The notes beneath the pieces are model-generated. The model saw nothing but the letters and a program-made list of their open reading frames with translations, had not been told where the DNA came from and did not search any database. Of a stretch of 9,916 nt of DNA, positions 1 through 6,651 are shown in pieces; the first letter of the stretch is position 1, and each line of letters begins with the position of its first letter. Both the position numbers and the translations under genes were made by a program. The stretch is from Deltaproteobacteria bacterium (lineage in GTDB: Bacteria; Desulfobacterota_C; Deferrisomatia; Deferrisomatales; JACRMM01): the NCBI GenBank assembly GCA_016218905.1, contig JACRCS010000077.1, positions 1-9,916 on the forward strand, in the 5' to 3' direction.

Positions 1-475
1 GCATCAAGGAGGTGTCGAGGGCCGCGGAGCACAGATTATGGGTGATCGTCACGGCGTGGATGTCGCCGGTGAAGTGGAGGTTCAGGTCCTCCATGGGGAC
101 GATCTGGGAGTACCCGCCGCCGGCGGCGCCGCCCTTGATGCCGAAGACCGGGCCGAGGCTCGGCTCGCGCAGGGCGAGCATCGCATTCTTGCCGATCTTG
201 TTGAGCGCCTCGTAGAGGCCGATCGAGGTGACGGTCTTCCCCTCCCCCAGCGGCGTCGGCGTGCAGGCGGTAACGTCGATCAGCTTCCCATCCGGCTTGT
301 TCTTCAGGCGGTCCAAGACCGCCATGTAGTCGATCTTCGCCTTGTAGTTACCGTAATACTCCAGTTCGCTCTCCAGGAGCCCCGCCTTCCCGGCGATGTC
401 CCGGATGTGCTTCATCTTGTGTGCCTGGGCGATCTCCAGATCCGTCGGGACGTTTTTCGGCTCCAGCTTTCCCAT
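1..475 (-). CDS. fhs: Formate--tetrahydrofolate ligase, N-terminal part (runs off left edge)
   Basis: Catalyses ATP-dependent ligation of formate to tetrahydrofolate, giving 10-formyl-THF; a cytosolic one-carbon enzyme. Reading the minus strand from the ATG at 473-475 gives 158 open residues with no stop. The start is [20 protein letters not shown]. The nucleotide-binding P-loop TPLGEGKT lies at residues 74-81 and is preceded by DVTACTP. The glycine-rich stretch [13 protein letters not shown] at about 112-124 and [14 protein letters not shown] at about 128-141 are hallmark segments of the family. The full protein is usually about 550-560 residues, so roughly the first 28% is here. The start is fixed by a strong Shine-Dalgarno (GGAGGAGGA, about 481-489) five bases upstream. 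Its probable promoter is at 854-883, leaving a leader of about 370 bases. The family is certain enough to name; the truncation is only the window edge. Confidence 0.95.
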   Translation of the reverse strand, partial: MGKLEPKNVPTDLEIAQAHKMKHIRDIAGKAGLLESELEYYGNYKAKIDYMAVLDRLKNKPDGKLIDVTACTPTPLGEGKTVTSIGLYEALNKIGKNAMLALREPSLGPVFGIKGGAAGGGYSQIVPMEDLNLHFTGDIHAVTITHNLCSAALDTSLM

Positions 476-847
476 GTCGTTCCTCCTCCACTCGGCCAGG
501 TGGCCCTTTCAAGGGTTTGCCGGCATCCCCGCCCGCAGTGGCCGGATGCCGGGGAGAGACGCGCCCGCATCGAAGGCCGCAACGCGGTCCCACGCTGTCG
601 GAACACGAAAAACTCGTCCTAATTACTTCTAAAGGGGAGACGGTCAAGGAAAAAGGAGCCTACCCACGTAGGACGCGACCCGGAAACCCCTCGCCGAATC
701 CCGAAACTCGGGAAGGGCCCGAACCACTCTCCGTGCTCGGGCCCGCATATAATATACCGAGCCCCTCCAGGGGCTACCGGACGAAAACCTCTAAGAAACC
801 GACCACTTGCACCGGCAGGAGGGCGAAAGTTTTCCCGCCCGAAAAGC
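476..847 (-). promoter_or_regulatory. Long hairpin-rich 5' leader of fhs (possible regulatory RNA)
   Basis: This gap before fhs has no convincing coding frame. If transcription begins about seven bases past the -10 box of the upstream promoter, the mRNA carries a leader of about 372 bases. Perfect inverted repeats, in plus coordinates, are 821-825/836-840, 760-765/770-775 (AGCCCC/GGGGCT, 4-base loop), 715-722/737-744 (GGGCCCGA/TCGGGCCC), 699-704/708-713 (TCCCGA/TCGGGA, 3-base loop) and 520-528/544-552 (CCGGCATCC/GGATGCCGG). GCTCGG-type arms near 740 could also pair alternatively with neighbours, which would allow mutually exclusive folds. I recognise no known riboswitch. A separate small RNA ending near the T-rich stretch at about 650 (minus strand) is an alternative. 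Some hairpins are expected by chance in GC-rich DNA. Confidence 0.35.
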
Positions 848-853
848 GAAGAC

Positions 854-883
854 AGAATACAGGTCGCCCATTTTGGGTGTCAA
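854..883 (-). promoter_or_regulatory. Sigma70-type promoter upstream of fhs
   Basis: On the minus strand a perfect -35 hexamer TTGACA (878-883) is followed by an 18-base spacer and the -10 box TATTCT (854-859; four of six match TATAAT, including the key first TA and last T). It lies just beyond the transaldolase stop codon and points at fhs, the only gene downstream on that strand. The predicted start of transcription is near 847. Confidence 0.6.
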
Positions 884-952
884 GGGGTTTCCAGTCGGAT
901 TTTCCTAGAATTCTCGCCGTTGTCGGCTTGTGAAAACTCTCTCCACCGCCCC

Positions 953-1603
953 TCACACCTGCTTCCGGTATCGGTCCCAGTCGGCGATGAACCGCTCGAT
1001 CCCGATGTCGGTCAGCGGGTGCCGCGCCATGGCCTCGATCACCTTCCAAGGGATCGTGGCGACGTGGGCTCCGCAGAGGGCAGCCTCCACGACGTGGATC
1101 GGGTGGCGAACGCTGGCGACGATGATTTCCGTGGGGAAGGCGTAGTTGCGGTAGATGGTGACGATCTGCCGGATCAGCTCCATACCGTCCTGGGCCTGAT
1201 CGTCGAGGCGCCCGACGAAGGGGCTGACGAAGGTGGCGCCCGCCTTCGCGGCCAGGAGCGCCTGGGTCGGGCTGAAGACGAGGGTCACGTTGGTCCGGAT
1301 GCCGTCCTTCGCAAGGGCGTGGACCGCCTTGAGCCCCTCCGTGGTCATCGGGACCTTGACCACCACGTTTTCGTGGATGGCGGCGAGCTGTCTGCCCTCC
1401 TCGACGAGGGCCTCCGCGGCCATGCTCACCGCCTCGGCGCTCACCGGGCCCTTCACCACCTCGCAGATCTCGCCGAGAACCTGCCGGAAGGGCCTGCCCT
1501 CCTTGGCGATCAGGGTCGGATTCGTCGTGACGCCGTCGAGCACGCCCAGCGACTCGGCCTTCCGGATCTCTCCCACGTTTGCGGTATCGATGAAGATCTT
1601 CAT
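953..1603 (-). CDS. tal: Small (TalC/Fsa-type) transaldolase
   Basis: A 216-residue class I aldolase-fold enzyme. Transaldolase moves a dihydroxyacetone unit between sedoheptulose-7-P and glyceraldehyde-3-P in the pentose phosphate pathway. [16 protein letters not shown] opens the protein, [12 protein letters not shown] is at about 25-36, and the Schiff-base lysine is K83 in VVVKVPMT. The small family contains both transaldolases and fructose-6-P aldolases (FSA). Here the residue matching FSA Gln59 is Glu57, and the one matching FSA Tyr131 is Phe129 (SPFVGR). Both are the transaldolase-type choices, so I favour transaldolase over FSA. The length is typical. The ATG has a purine-rich ribosome site (GGGAGAGGG) just upstream. 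The gene follows the outer-membrane protein gene by 74 bases on the same strand, so co-transcription is possible, though a hairpin lies between them. Confidence 0.93.
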   Translation of the reverse strand: MKIFIDTANVGEIRKAESLGVLDGVTTNPTLIAKEGRPFRQVLGEICEVVKGPVSAEAVSMAAEALVEEGRQLAAIHENVVVKVPMTTEGLKAVHALAKDGIRTNVTLVFSPTQALLAAKAGATFVSPFVGRLDDQAQDGMELIRQIVTIYRNYAFPTEIIVASVRHPIHVVEAALCGAHVATIPWKVIEAMARHPLTDIGIERFIADWDRYRKQV

Positions 1604-1613
1604 GCCCTCTCCC

Positions 1614-1649
1614 GAAGGTGAAGGTTAAGATTGAGGTTAAGGTTGAGGG
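1614..1649. repeat. Tandem imperfect hexamer repeat
   Basis: Six consecutive hexamers fit the consensus (G/T)(A/G)AGGT: GAAGGT twice, then TAAGAT, TGAGGT, TAAGGT and TGAGGG. The array lies between the transaldolase ribosome site and the outer-membrane protein stop codon. Its right end forms one arm of the adjacent hairpin. It could arise by slippage; any function is unknown. Confidence 0.7.
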
Positions 1650-1663
1650 AGCTTCCTCAACCT
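1640..1663 (-). terminator. Hairpin after the outer-membrane protein gene (weak terminator or processing stem)
   Basis: AGGTTGAGG (1640-1648) pairs perfectly with CCTCAACCT (1655-1663) around a six-base loop, 15 bases past the end of the outer-membrane protein gene in the direction of transcription. The bases that follow on the minus strand (TTAACCTCAATC) are not a proper T run. It may therefore be a poor terminator, an mRNA-stabilising stem or an attenuator ahead of the transaldolase gene. Confidence 0.35.
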
Positions 1664-1677
1664 GCTCTTCTCTCGAC

Positions 1678-2349
1678 CTAGAACCGGTACCCTGCGCTGA
1701 CCGTGAGGCTCGACTCGTCGAAGAGGTGTACCGCGCCCGAGAAGTAGACGTTCGGCGTCAGGAAATAGTCAGCTCCGAGGAAGGCTCCGACCAGGGTCTC
1801 CAGCCGGCGGCCGCCCACGTCGGCGCCTCTGTACTTCGCGAAGGAGGCGCGGAAACCGCCGTACGGGTGGAGCGCGCCGGCCCCTCCGGACGCGGCGAGC
1901 TCCTTCACGACGTACGTCGCGGCATGGTACTCCTCCTCCCGAACCGTGTGACCGTCGTCGGTCACCCGGAGCATCCCGGCCTGGAGGTCGAGGACGAGCT
2001 TCGTCCGGGACTGGGGGAAGGAGAGCAGCGCGTAGCGGGCTCCGAGGCCCAGGTCCGCACCTCGGGACCCGTCGAAGTCGGCCTGCCGGAACTTCACGTC
2101 CGAGACGCCGGCGTACCCGTAGAGCGAAAGCTCGTCGGAGACCCCGAAGGCCCCGCCGAGGCGGGTCATGAAGGAAGAGGCACGTTCGTTCCCCCCTCTC
2201 AAATCCCTCTCGAGGTAGCCCACCGAAACCGAGACGGCGGCACCCTGGGCGTTCAAGGGGGCGGCAGGGCTTCCAGCCTGGGCCGCGGCCGCCGAGGCCC
2301 AGCAGGAAAGCAGGGCCACTGCGAGGCTGAAGACGCGCTTGCGTGCCAT
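1678..2349 (-). CDS. Outer-membrane beta-barrel protein
   Basis: A 223-residue protein with a clear Sec signal peptide: basic MARKR, a hydrophobic core, then ASAAAAQA with probable cleavage after residue 25. The mature part alternates polar and hydrophobic residues in short amphipathic strands (AVSVSVGYL, LSLYGYAGVSDVKF, RTKLVLDLQAGML, NVYFSGAVHLF). It ends LTVSAGYRF, the C-terminal aromatic strand recognised by the BAM complex. The size suits an eight-stranded OmpX/OmpW/OmpA-like barrel, but I recognise no specific family. AGGAGG sits a few bases before the ATG, fixing the start. It is divergent from the GAF-like gene across 186 bases in which I find no convincing promoter. The cargo or ligand is unknown; small barrels often serve in adhesion, stability or uptake of small hydrophobic compounds. 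Confidence 0.85.
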   Translation of the reverse strand: MARKRVFSLAVALLSCWASAAAAQAGSPAAPLNAQGAAVSVSVGYLERDLRGGNERASSFMTRLGGAFGVSDELSLYGYAGVSDVKFRQADFDGSRGADLGLGARYALLSFPQSRTKLVLDLQAGMLRVTDDGHTVREEEYHAATYVVKELAASGGAGALHPYGGFRASFAKYRGADVGGRRLETLVGAFLGADYFLTPNVYFSGAVHLFDESSLTVSAGYRF

Positions 2350-2535
2350 GGATCCTCCTGGTCGAGTGCCGCGGGAAGCAGGGCGACCCGTTTACCATAG
2401 ATCACCCGCGGGTCCAAGATCCATCCATGGGCGCCAAAGCACACGTGAGAGCAGCTTCAATAAAACCGTGTGCGCCCGGTTGACCCTACGGTACACTTCC
2501 TTCCCGGCGCGGATTCCAAGACCGAAAGGAGGCTC

Positions 2536-3189
2536 ATGAAATCCCCCCGGCCCATGCAACGAGGCCGCGATGCCTGTCACCTCGCGTTCCGCCAGACCCT
2601 GGACTTCCTCCACGCCACCGACGAGACCCTCTCGAACCTGACGCCGGAACTTCGCGTCATCCCGTCCCAGGAGACCATCCTGCTGCGCGGCCTCGACGGG
2701 ATCGCAGCCACCGCGCTCGGGGTGGGGCAGCGGGCCCCCAGTCACGTCCTCTTGGCCGAGGGGAAGGACCCCGAACTCACGGGCACGCTCTACGCGCTCG
2801 GCCCAGGGGGGTACGCCTCCCAAGGCAGGGCCTTCCGCTTCCGGCTCGAGGAGGCGCCCGACCTCCCCCGAGGCCGGGAGGCGGTGGCGGTCTCGAACGC
2901 CGGGAAGGAAGCTGGGAGCCTGGAGGAGTACCAGGCGCTCTTCCTTCCAGAAGTCCGCAGGCGGATTGGGGTACCGATCTGGAATTACGTCAGCTACCGC
3001 ATTAGCGGCGAGAGGCCCGCAGCCATCGTCGCCTACAACTACCCCAAGGGGGCGAATCGTTACGGCTCCCAGGTCCTCTCTGCGCTCGCCGTGACGCTGG
3101 GCTCCTTGGGGACCCTCGCTTCCCGCATGGAGGAGGTGGAAGGGGCCTTCCTGGTGGAGTTCCGACGGATCCACTCCGACGTGGGCTGA
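2536..3189 (+). CDS. GAF-like domain protein, probable cytosolic sensor, otherwise uncharacterised
   Basis: A 217-residue soluble protein without signal peptide or membrane segment. The start is the ATG preceded by AAAGGAGG; a GTG 66 bases upstream is in frame but lacks such a site. Residues 1-45 are probably helical. Residues 46-205 resemble a GAF fold: an opening helix (ETILLRGLDGIAATALG), a central region rich in small strands, then IGVPIWNYVSYRI, PAAIVAYNYP and a closing helix (VLSALAVTLGSLGTLASRME). No GGDEF, EAL, kinase or DNA-binding domain is attached, so any output must pass through a partner. It lies 388 bases before the CheB-CheR-PAS gene on the same strand, which has its own promoter, so a joint role in signalling is only suggested. 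The GAF assignment rests on pattern, not on a diagnostic motif. Confidence 0.6.
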   Translation: MKSPRPMQRGRDACHLAFRQTLDFLHATDETLSNLTPELRVIPSQETILLRGLDGIAATALGVGQRAPSHVLLAEGKDPELTGTLYALGPGGYASQGRAFRFRLEEAPDLPRGREAVAVSNAGKEAGSLEEYQALFLPEVRRRIGVPIWNYVSYRISGERPAAIVAYNYPKGANRYGSQVLSALAVTLGSLGTLASRMEEVEGAFLVEFRRIHSDVG

Positions 3190-3423
3190 CCGTATGTCCG
3201 CGGACCCTCGCCCGGCGGATACTTGACGCTGACGTGGGTCGGCTGAGGCTCGGCGCCGAACCGTCCTCCCGGTCGCGCCGTACGACGGGGTACTCTCGCG
3301 AGAGCCGTCCCAGGAGCGCCTCCACGAGGGCCGGTCAGAAGGTGGTACGCCGAGCTGCCCGTCCTCGTGGAAGTCCACGATCCGGGCCTCACCCGGAGCG
3401 CAGACCCACGGGCGTGGGCCGCG
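3190..3423. other. Intergenic stretch without a recognisable gene
   Basis: Between the GAF-like gene and the promoter of the CheB-CheR operon I find no coding frame resembling a protein on either strand and no T-tailed terminator. The one clear structure is a 12-base perfect palindrome, CTCTCGCGAGAG at 3293-3304, flanked by GACGG and CCGTC arms. It could be an operator or a weak stem. Including the promoter and leader, the whole gene-free stretch runs to 3577. Confidence 0.5.
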
Positions 3424-3451
3424 TTGACTGTCCCGTCCAACTCGGTACAAT
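3424..3451 (+). promoter_or_regulatory. Sigma70-type promoter of the CheB-CheR/kinase/receiver operon
   Basis: TTGACT (3424-3429), a 16-base spacer and TACAAT (3446-3451) give five of six matches in each hexamer, unusually good for DNA of this composition. Transcription would start near 3458, leaving a leader of about 120 bases before the ATG at 3578. The orientation matches the three-gene signalling operon. Confidence 0.65.
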
Positions 3452-3577
3452 TGCGGTCACGCAACGTGCAAGTATCCCGAGAATCCGGAGGCGTCTCAAA
3501 GCCTGGCCGAGCCGCCCCCCGGCCCTCCAAGGCTCGAGCACACGGGTTCCCCACCAAGCGTCCCGCGCAGAGGATGG

Positions 3578-6571
3578 ATGGCAACCCGCAAGCGCCTCAC
3601 GGCCAAGTCCCCCGAGCCCCCACCTTCGGCAGCTAGCGAAGCATCGCCTCCCGAGGAGAGCGACCTCACCGTCGTGGGCATCGGCGCCTCCGCCGGCGGG
3701 CTCGAGGCGATGACCGCTCTCCTGAACGCGCTGCCCGCCCGGACGGGGCTCGCCTACGTCTTCGTGCAGCACCTCGACCCGCAGCACGAGAGCAGCCTCG
3801 TCGAGCTCCTCTCCCGGGGGAGCCGGATCCCCGTCGAGGAGGCGAAGGACGGCGCGCGCCTACTGCCGGACCACCTCTACGTGATCCCCCCGAACGCGAG
3901 CCTCACGGTCTCCGGCGAGCGACTCGCCCTGGAGCGCCGGGAGCCCGGCCCCCAGCTCCACCTGGCCGTCGACGCCCTCTTCCGGTCGCTCGCCTCGGGG
4001 TTCCGGAACCGGTCCATCGGCGTCGTCCTCTCCGGCACGGGGAGCGACGGGACCTTGGGCCTCAGGGCCATCAAGGAGCAGGGCGGCCTCACCTTCGCCC
4101 AGTCCGAAGCCTCGGCGAAGTTCGCCGGCATGCCCCAGAGCGCGGTGGCGGCAGGGGCGGTCGACTTCGTCTACTCCCCCCGGGAGATCGCCCGGGAGCT
4201 CGAGCGGCTCGCGACGAGCGGCGCGGCCGCCCTCGCCCCGGACGCGAGACTGCCGGAGCTCCTGGCGGGGGACGCCGACGCCCGCCGAAACCTCTTCTCC
4301 CTCCTGCGCTCCACGACGGGCGTCGACTTCTCGGGCTACAAGCCCTCGACGCTCCAGCGCCGAATCGCCCGGCGCATGGCCGTCCGGCGCGCCGGCTCGC
4401 TCGGCGCGTACGTGAACGACCTGCGGGAGCATCCCGAGGAGGTGCGCGATCTCTTCGACGACCTCTTGATCGTCGTCACCTCCTTCTTCCGGGACCCCGA
4501 GGTCTTCGACGTCGTCGGGCGGGAGATCCTTCCGAAGCTCACCGCCCCGGCCAGGACCGAGCCCCTGCGCCTCTGGGTCCCCGGCTGCGCCACCGGGGAA
4601 GAGGCCTACTCGCTCGGCATCCTGCTCGCCGAGGCGCAGGAGAAGGCGAACCGGCACGTCCCCTTCCAGATCTTCGGCACCGATCTCTCCGAGCGCGCGA
4701 TCGAGCACGCCCGGCGGGGCGTCTACGCGGAGTCGGCGGTGGGCGGGGTCACCCCGGAGCGCCTCGAGCGCTTCTTCCTGCGGACCCAGGAAGGCTGGCA
4801 GGTCGGCAAGTCCATCCGCGAGGCCTGCATCTTCGCCCGCCACGACCTCGCCCGGGACCCGCCCTTCTCGGCGATGGACCTCGTCTCCTGCCGCAACGTC
4901 CTCATCTACATGGAGGAGTTCCTCCAAAAGCGGCTCCTCCAGACGTTCCACTACGCGCTGCGCGGAAAGGGCTTCCTCGTCCTCGGCACGTCGGAGTCGG
5001 CGGGCGTGCAGAGCGAGCTCTTCGACGCCGTGGACAAGAAGGCGCGGGTCTACCGCTCCAAGCAGGGAATGCCCAGGATGCAGACCGACGTCACGCTCTA
5101 CTACCCTCTCCGGCCGGAGGCGCCGGCCGGGAGAGGCCCCGCCAAGCTCCCCGGTCCAGGGAGAGACGAGTTCGACCTGCGGCGCGAGACCGAGCGCGTC
5201 CTCTTGAAGCGCCACGTCAGCCCGTCGCTCCTCGTCAACGCCCGCCACGAGGTCCTCGAGTTCTACGGGGACCCGCGGCCGTACCTCGACCCGGCGGGCG
5301 GCCCGGCGAGCCTCCAGCTCTCGAAGCTGCTCCAGCCCTCGCTCCTCCTCGAGCTCCACCCGCTGCTGGCCCAGACGAAGAGGACCGCAAAGCCCGCCAG
5401 GAAGCGCGCCGCGGAGCTCCTGCTCGACGGCGAGAAGCGGACCGTCACGCTCGAGGTCGTCCCCCTCGGCCCGAACATGCCGGCCGAGGCCGAATATCTA
5501 TTGATCGCGCTCGTCCCGGAGAAGCGGCCGGCAGGAGTGGCCGAGGCCGCAGCGCCGGTCGAGGCGAGCGGGGAGGACAAAGAGGTGCGGCTGCGCGAAC
5601 TCGGCGCGGAGCTCGCGGCCACCAAGGAGTCGCTCCGATCCGCCATCCAGGAACACGAGGCGATGAACGAGGAGCTCCGCTCGGCCCTCGAGGAGCTCCA
5701 GTCGAACAACGAGGAGCTCCAGAGCACGAACGAGGAGCTGGAGACGGCCCGCGAGGAGCTCCAGTCGGCGAACGAGGAGCTTCGCACCGTGAACGAGGAG
5801 CTCCAGAAGAAGAACGAGCTGCTCAACGTGTCGAACAGCGATCTCATGAACCTTCTCGGAGCCGTGGCGCTCCCGGAGGTCCTCCTCGACCCGGGGCTTC
5901 GGATCCGGCGGTTCACCGCGCTCTGCGAGAAGGCGCTCGGCCTCATCCCCTCGGACGTCGGGCGGCCCTTCAGCGCCCTGCGGCTCTCGCCCGACGCGGG
6001 GACGCTTCCCGGGGCCGTAGAAGAGGTGCTCGACACCCTCTCCCCGAAAGACCTGGAGCTTCGCTGCCTCGACGGCCGGTGGTACTCGGTCCGGATCCGG
6101 GTCTACCGCACCGAGGACAACCGGATCGGGGGCGCCGTCCTCGTCTTCTTCGATATCGACGTCTCGAAGAAGGCTCTGCTGGCGATCGCGGCGGCAAAGG
6201 ACTATGCCGAGGCGATCGTCGGGACCGTCCGCGAGCCGCTCCTCGTCCTCGACGGCGAGCTTCGGGTCGAGAGCGCGAACGCGGCGTTCTACCGCACCTT
6301 CCGGACGAGCCCGGAGAAGACGGTCGGGGGGTTCGTCTACGAGCTCGAGGAGGCGCAGTGGGACCTCGCCCGGCTCCGGACCCTGCTGGAGGAGGTGCTC
6401 CCCGGAGAGAGAGCCTTCGACGCCTACGAGATGGAGGCGACCTTCGCGCGGGCGGGCCGGAAGAGGCTCCTCCTGAACGGCCGCCAGCTCCTCCGGGCGC
6501 CCGGAGAGAAGCCGCTCATCCTGCTCGCGCTCCACGACCTCACCGGGTCGGGCGAGGAAGGGGACTCCTGA
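3578..6571 (+). CDS. CheB-CheR-coiled coil-PAS fusion (methylesterase/methyltransferase sensory protein)
   Basis: A 997-residue cytosolic fusion. A CheB methylesterase domain lies at about 30-205, with the catalytic triad visible: Ser38 in GIGASAGG, His65 in VQHLDPQH and Asp157 in SGTGSDG. A CheR methyltransferase lies at about 225-495: KPSTLQRRIARRM, FFRDPEVF, the S-adenosylmethionine motif VPGCATGEEAYSLG at 334-347, GTDLS at 367-371 and SCRNVLIYM at 437-445. A PAS-like domain follows at about 540-648. A long heptad coiled coil built on NEEL units is at about 670-750. Two PAS-like domains are at about 751-866 and 873-990. Unlike chemotaxis CheB it has no N-terminal receiver. No kinase is fused, although many such proteins carry one; here the kinase is the next gene, in TGATG stop-start overlap. 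No chemoreceptor genes are nearby, so the methylation target is unknown. The ATG at 3578 follows AGAGGATGG; another ATG at 3574 is in a different frame. Confidence 0.93.
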   Translation: MATRKRLTAKSPEPPPSAASEASPPEESDLTVVGIGASAGGLEAMTALLNALPARTGLAYVFVQHLDPQHESSLVELLSRGSRIPVEEAKDGARLLPDHLYVIPPNASLTVSGERLALERREPGPQLHLAVDALFRSLASGFRNRSIGVVLSGTGSDGTLGLRAIKEQGGLTFAQSEASAKFAGMPQSAVAAGAVDFVYSPREIARELERLATSGAAALAPDARLPELLAGDADARRNLFSLLRSTTGVDFSGYKPSTLQRRIARRMAVRRAGSLGAYVNDLREHPEEVRDLFDDLLIVVTSFFRDPEVFDVVGREILPKLTAPARTEPLRLWVPGCATGEEAYSLGILLAEAQEKANRHVPFQIFGTDLSERAIEHARRGVYAESAVGGVTPERLERFFLRTQEGWQVGKSIREACIFARHDLARDPPFSAMDLVSCRNVLIYMEEFLQKRLLQTFHYALRGKGFLVLGTSESAGVQSELFDAVDKKARVYRSKQGMPRMQTDVTLYYPLRPEAPAGRGPAKLPGPGRDEFDLRRETERVLLKRHVSPSLLVNARHEVLEFYGDPRPYLDPAGGPASLQLSKLLQPSLLLELHPLLAQTKRTAKPARKRAAELLLDGEKRTVTLEVVPLGPNMPAEAEYLLIALVPEKRPAGVAEAAAPVEASGEDKEVRLRELGAELAATKESLRSAIQEHEAMNEELRSALEELQSNNEELQSTNEELETAREELQSANEELRTVNEELQKKNELLNVSNSDLMNLLGAVALPEVLLDPGLRIRRFTALCEKALGLIPSDVGRPFSALRLSPDAGTLPGAVEEVLDTLSPKDLELRCLDGRWYSVRIRVYRTEDNRIGGAVLVFFDIDVSKKALLAIAAAKDYAEAIVGTVREPLLVLDGELRVESANAAFYRTFRTSPEKTVGGFVYELEEAQWDLARLRTLLEEVLPGERAFDAYEMEATFARAGRKRLLLNGRQLLRAPGEKPLILLALHDLTGSGEEGDS
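5666..5806 (+). repeat. Tandem coiled-coil-encoding repeat
   Basis: The DNA repeats (A)ACGAGGAGCTCCAG-like units about every 21 bases, seven or more times. They encode the NEEL(Q/R) heptads of the linker coil in the CheB-CheR-PAS protein. The core GGAGCTCC is self-complementary, so the mRNA here can pair between repeats. A single similar unit recurs near 6705 at the start of the kinase. Confidence 0.8.
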
Positions 6572-6588
6572 TGGCGGCGAAGCGGTGA
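6571..6588 (+). other. Five-codon coupled ORF ending in TGA, in frame with the kinase
   Basis: The fusion gene ends TGA at 6569-6571, and its last base starts an ATG (TGATG), the usual sign of translational coupling. That ATG reads MAAKR and then meets TGA at 6586-6588. The same frame stays open afterwards, giving SELPREACERSGDS and further residues, and runs without interruption into the kinase. Either the natural kinase start is here and has been lost to a nonsense change, or this is a short re-initiation leader. Confidence 0.6.
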
Positions 6589-6651
6589 TCCGAGCTCCCC
6601 CGGGAGGCCTGCGAGCGGTCCGGGGACTCGGGCGAGCCGGAGCCGGCCGAC

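Noticed and set aside
642..647. Second minus-strand -35-like TTGACC nearer to fhs
   Set aside because: No TATAAT-like box lies 16-18 bases away; the best candidate (AGTAAT) has a spacer of only about 14.
748..753. TATAAT on the plus strand inside an AT-rich island
   Set aside because: No -35 hexamer at a workable distance and no plus-strand gene downstream; the minus-strand element at 854-883 is far better.
2392..3450. 352-codon open frame on the minus strand opposite the GAF-like gene
   Set aside because: Its product is Arg/Gly/Pro-rich with no domain pattern and no ribosome site, whereas the plus-strand frame has AAAGGAGG and alternating hydrophobic strands and helices. It is open because of the GC-rich codon bias.
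3860..5359. 499-codon open frame on the minus strand opposite the CheB-CheR fusion
   Set aside because: The plus strand encodes unmistakable CheB and CheR motifs. The antisense product is low-complexity Glu/Gly/Arg sequence.
5666..5806. Regular DNA repeats suggesting a CRISPR-like or satellite array
   Set aside because: The units stay in frame and encode coiled-coil heptads (NEEL) known from CheB-CheR-PAS proteins; there are no unique spacers.
6586..6588. TGA read as a sense codon by a variant genetic code
   Set aside because: TGA is the natural stop of the transaldolase, GAF-like, CheB-CheR, vapB and receiver genes in this window, so it is a true stop here.
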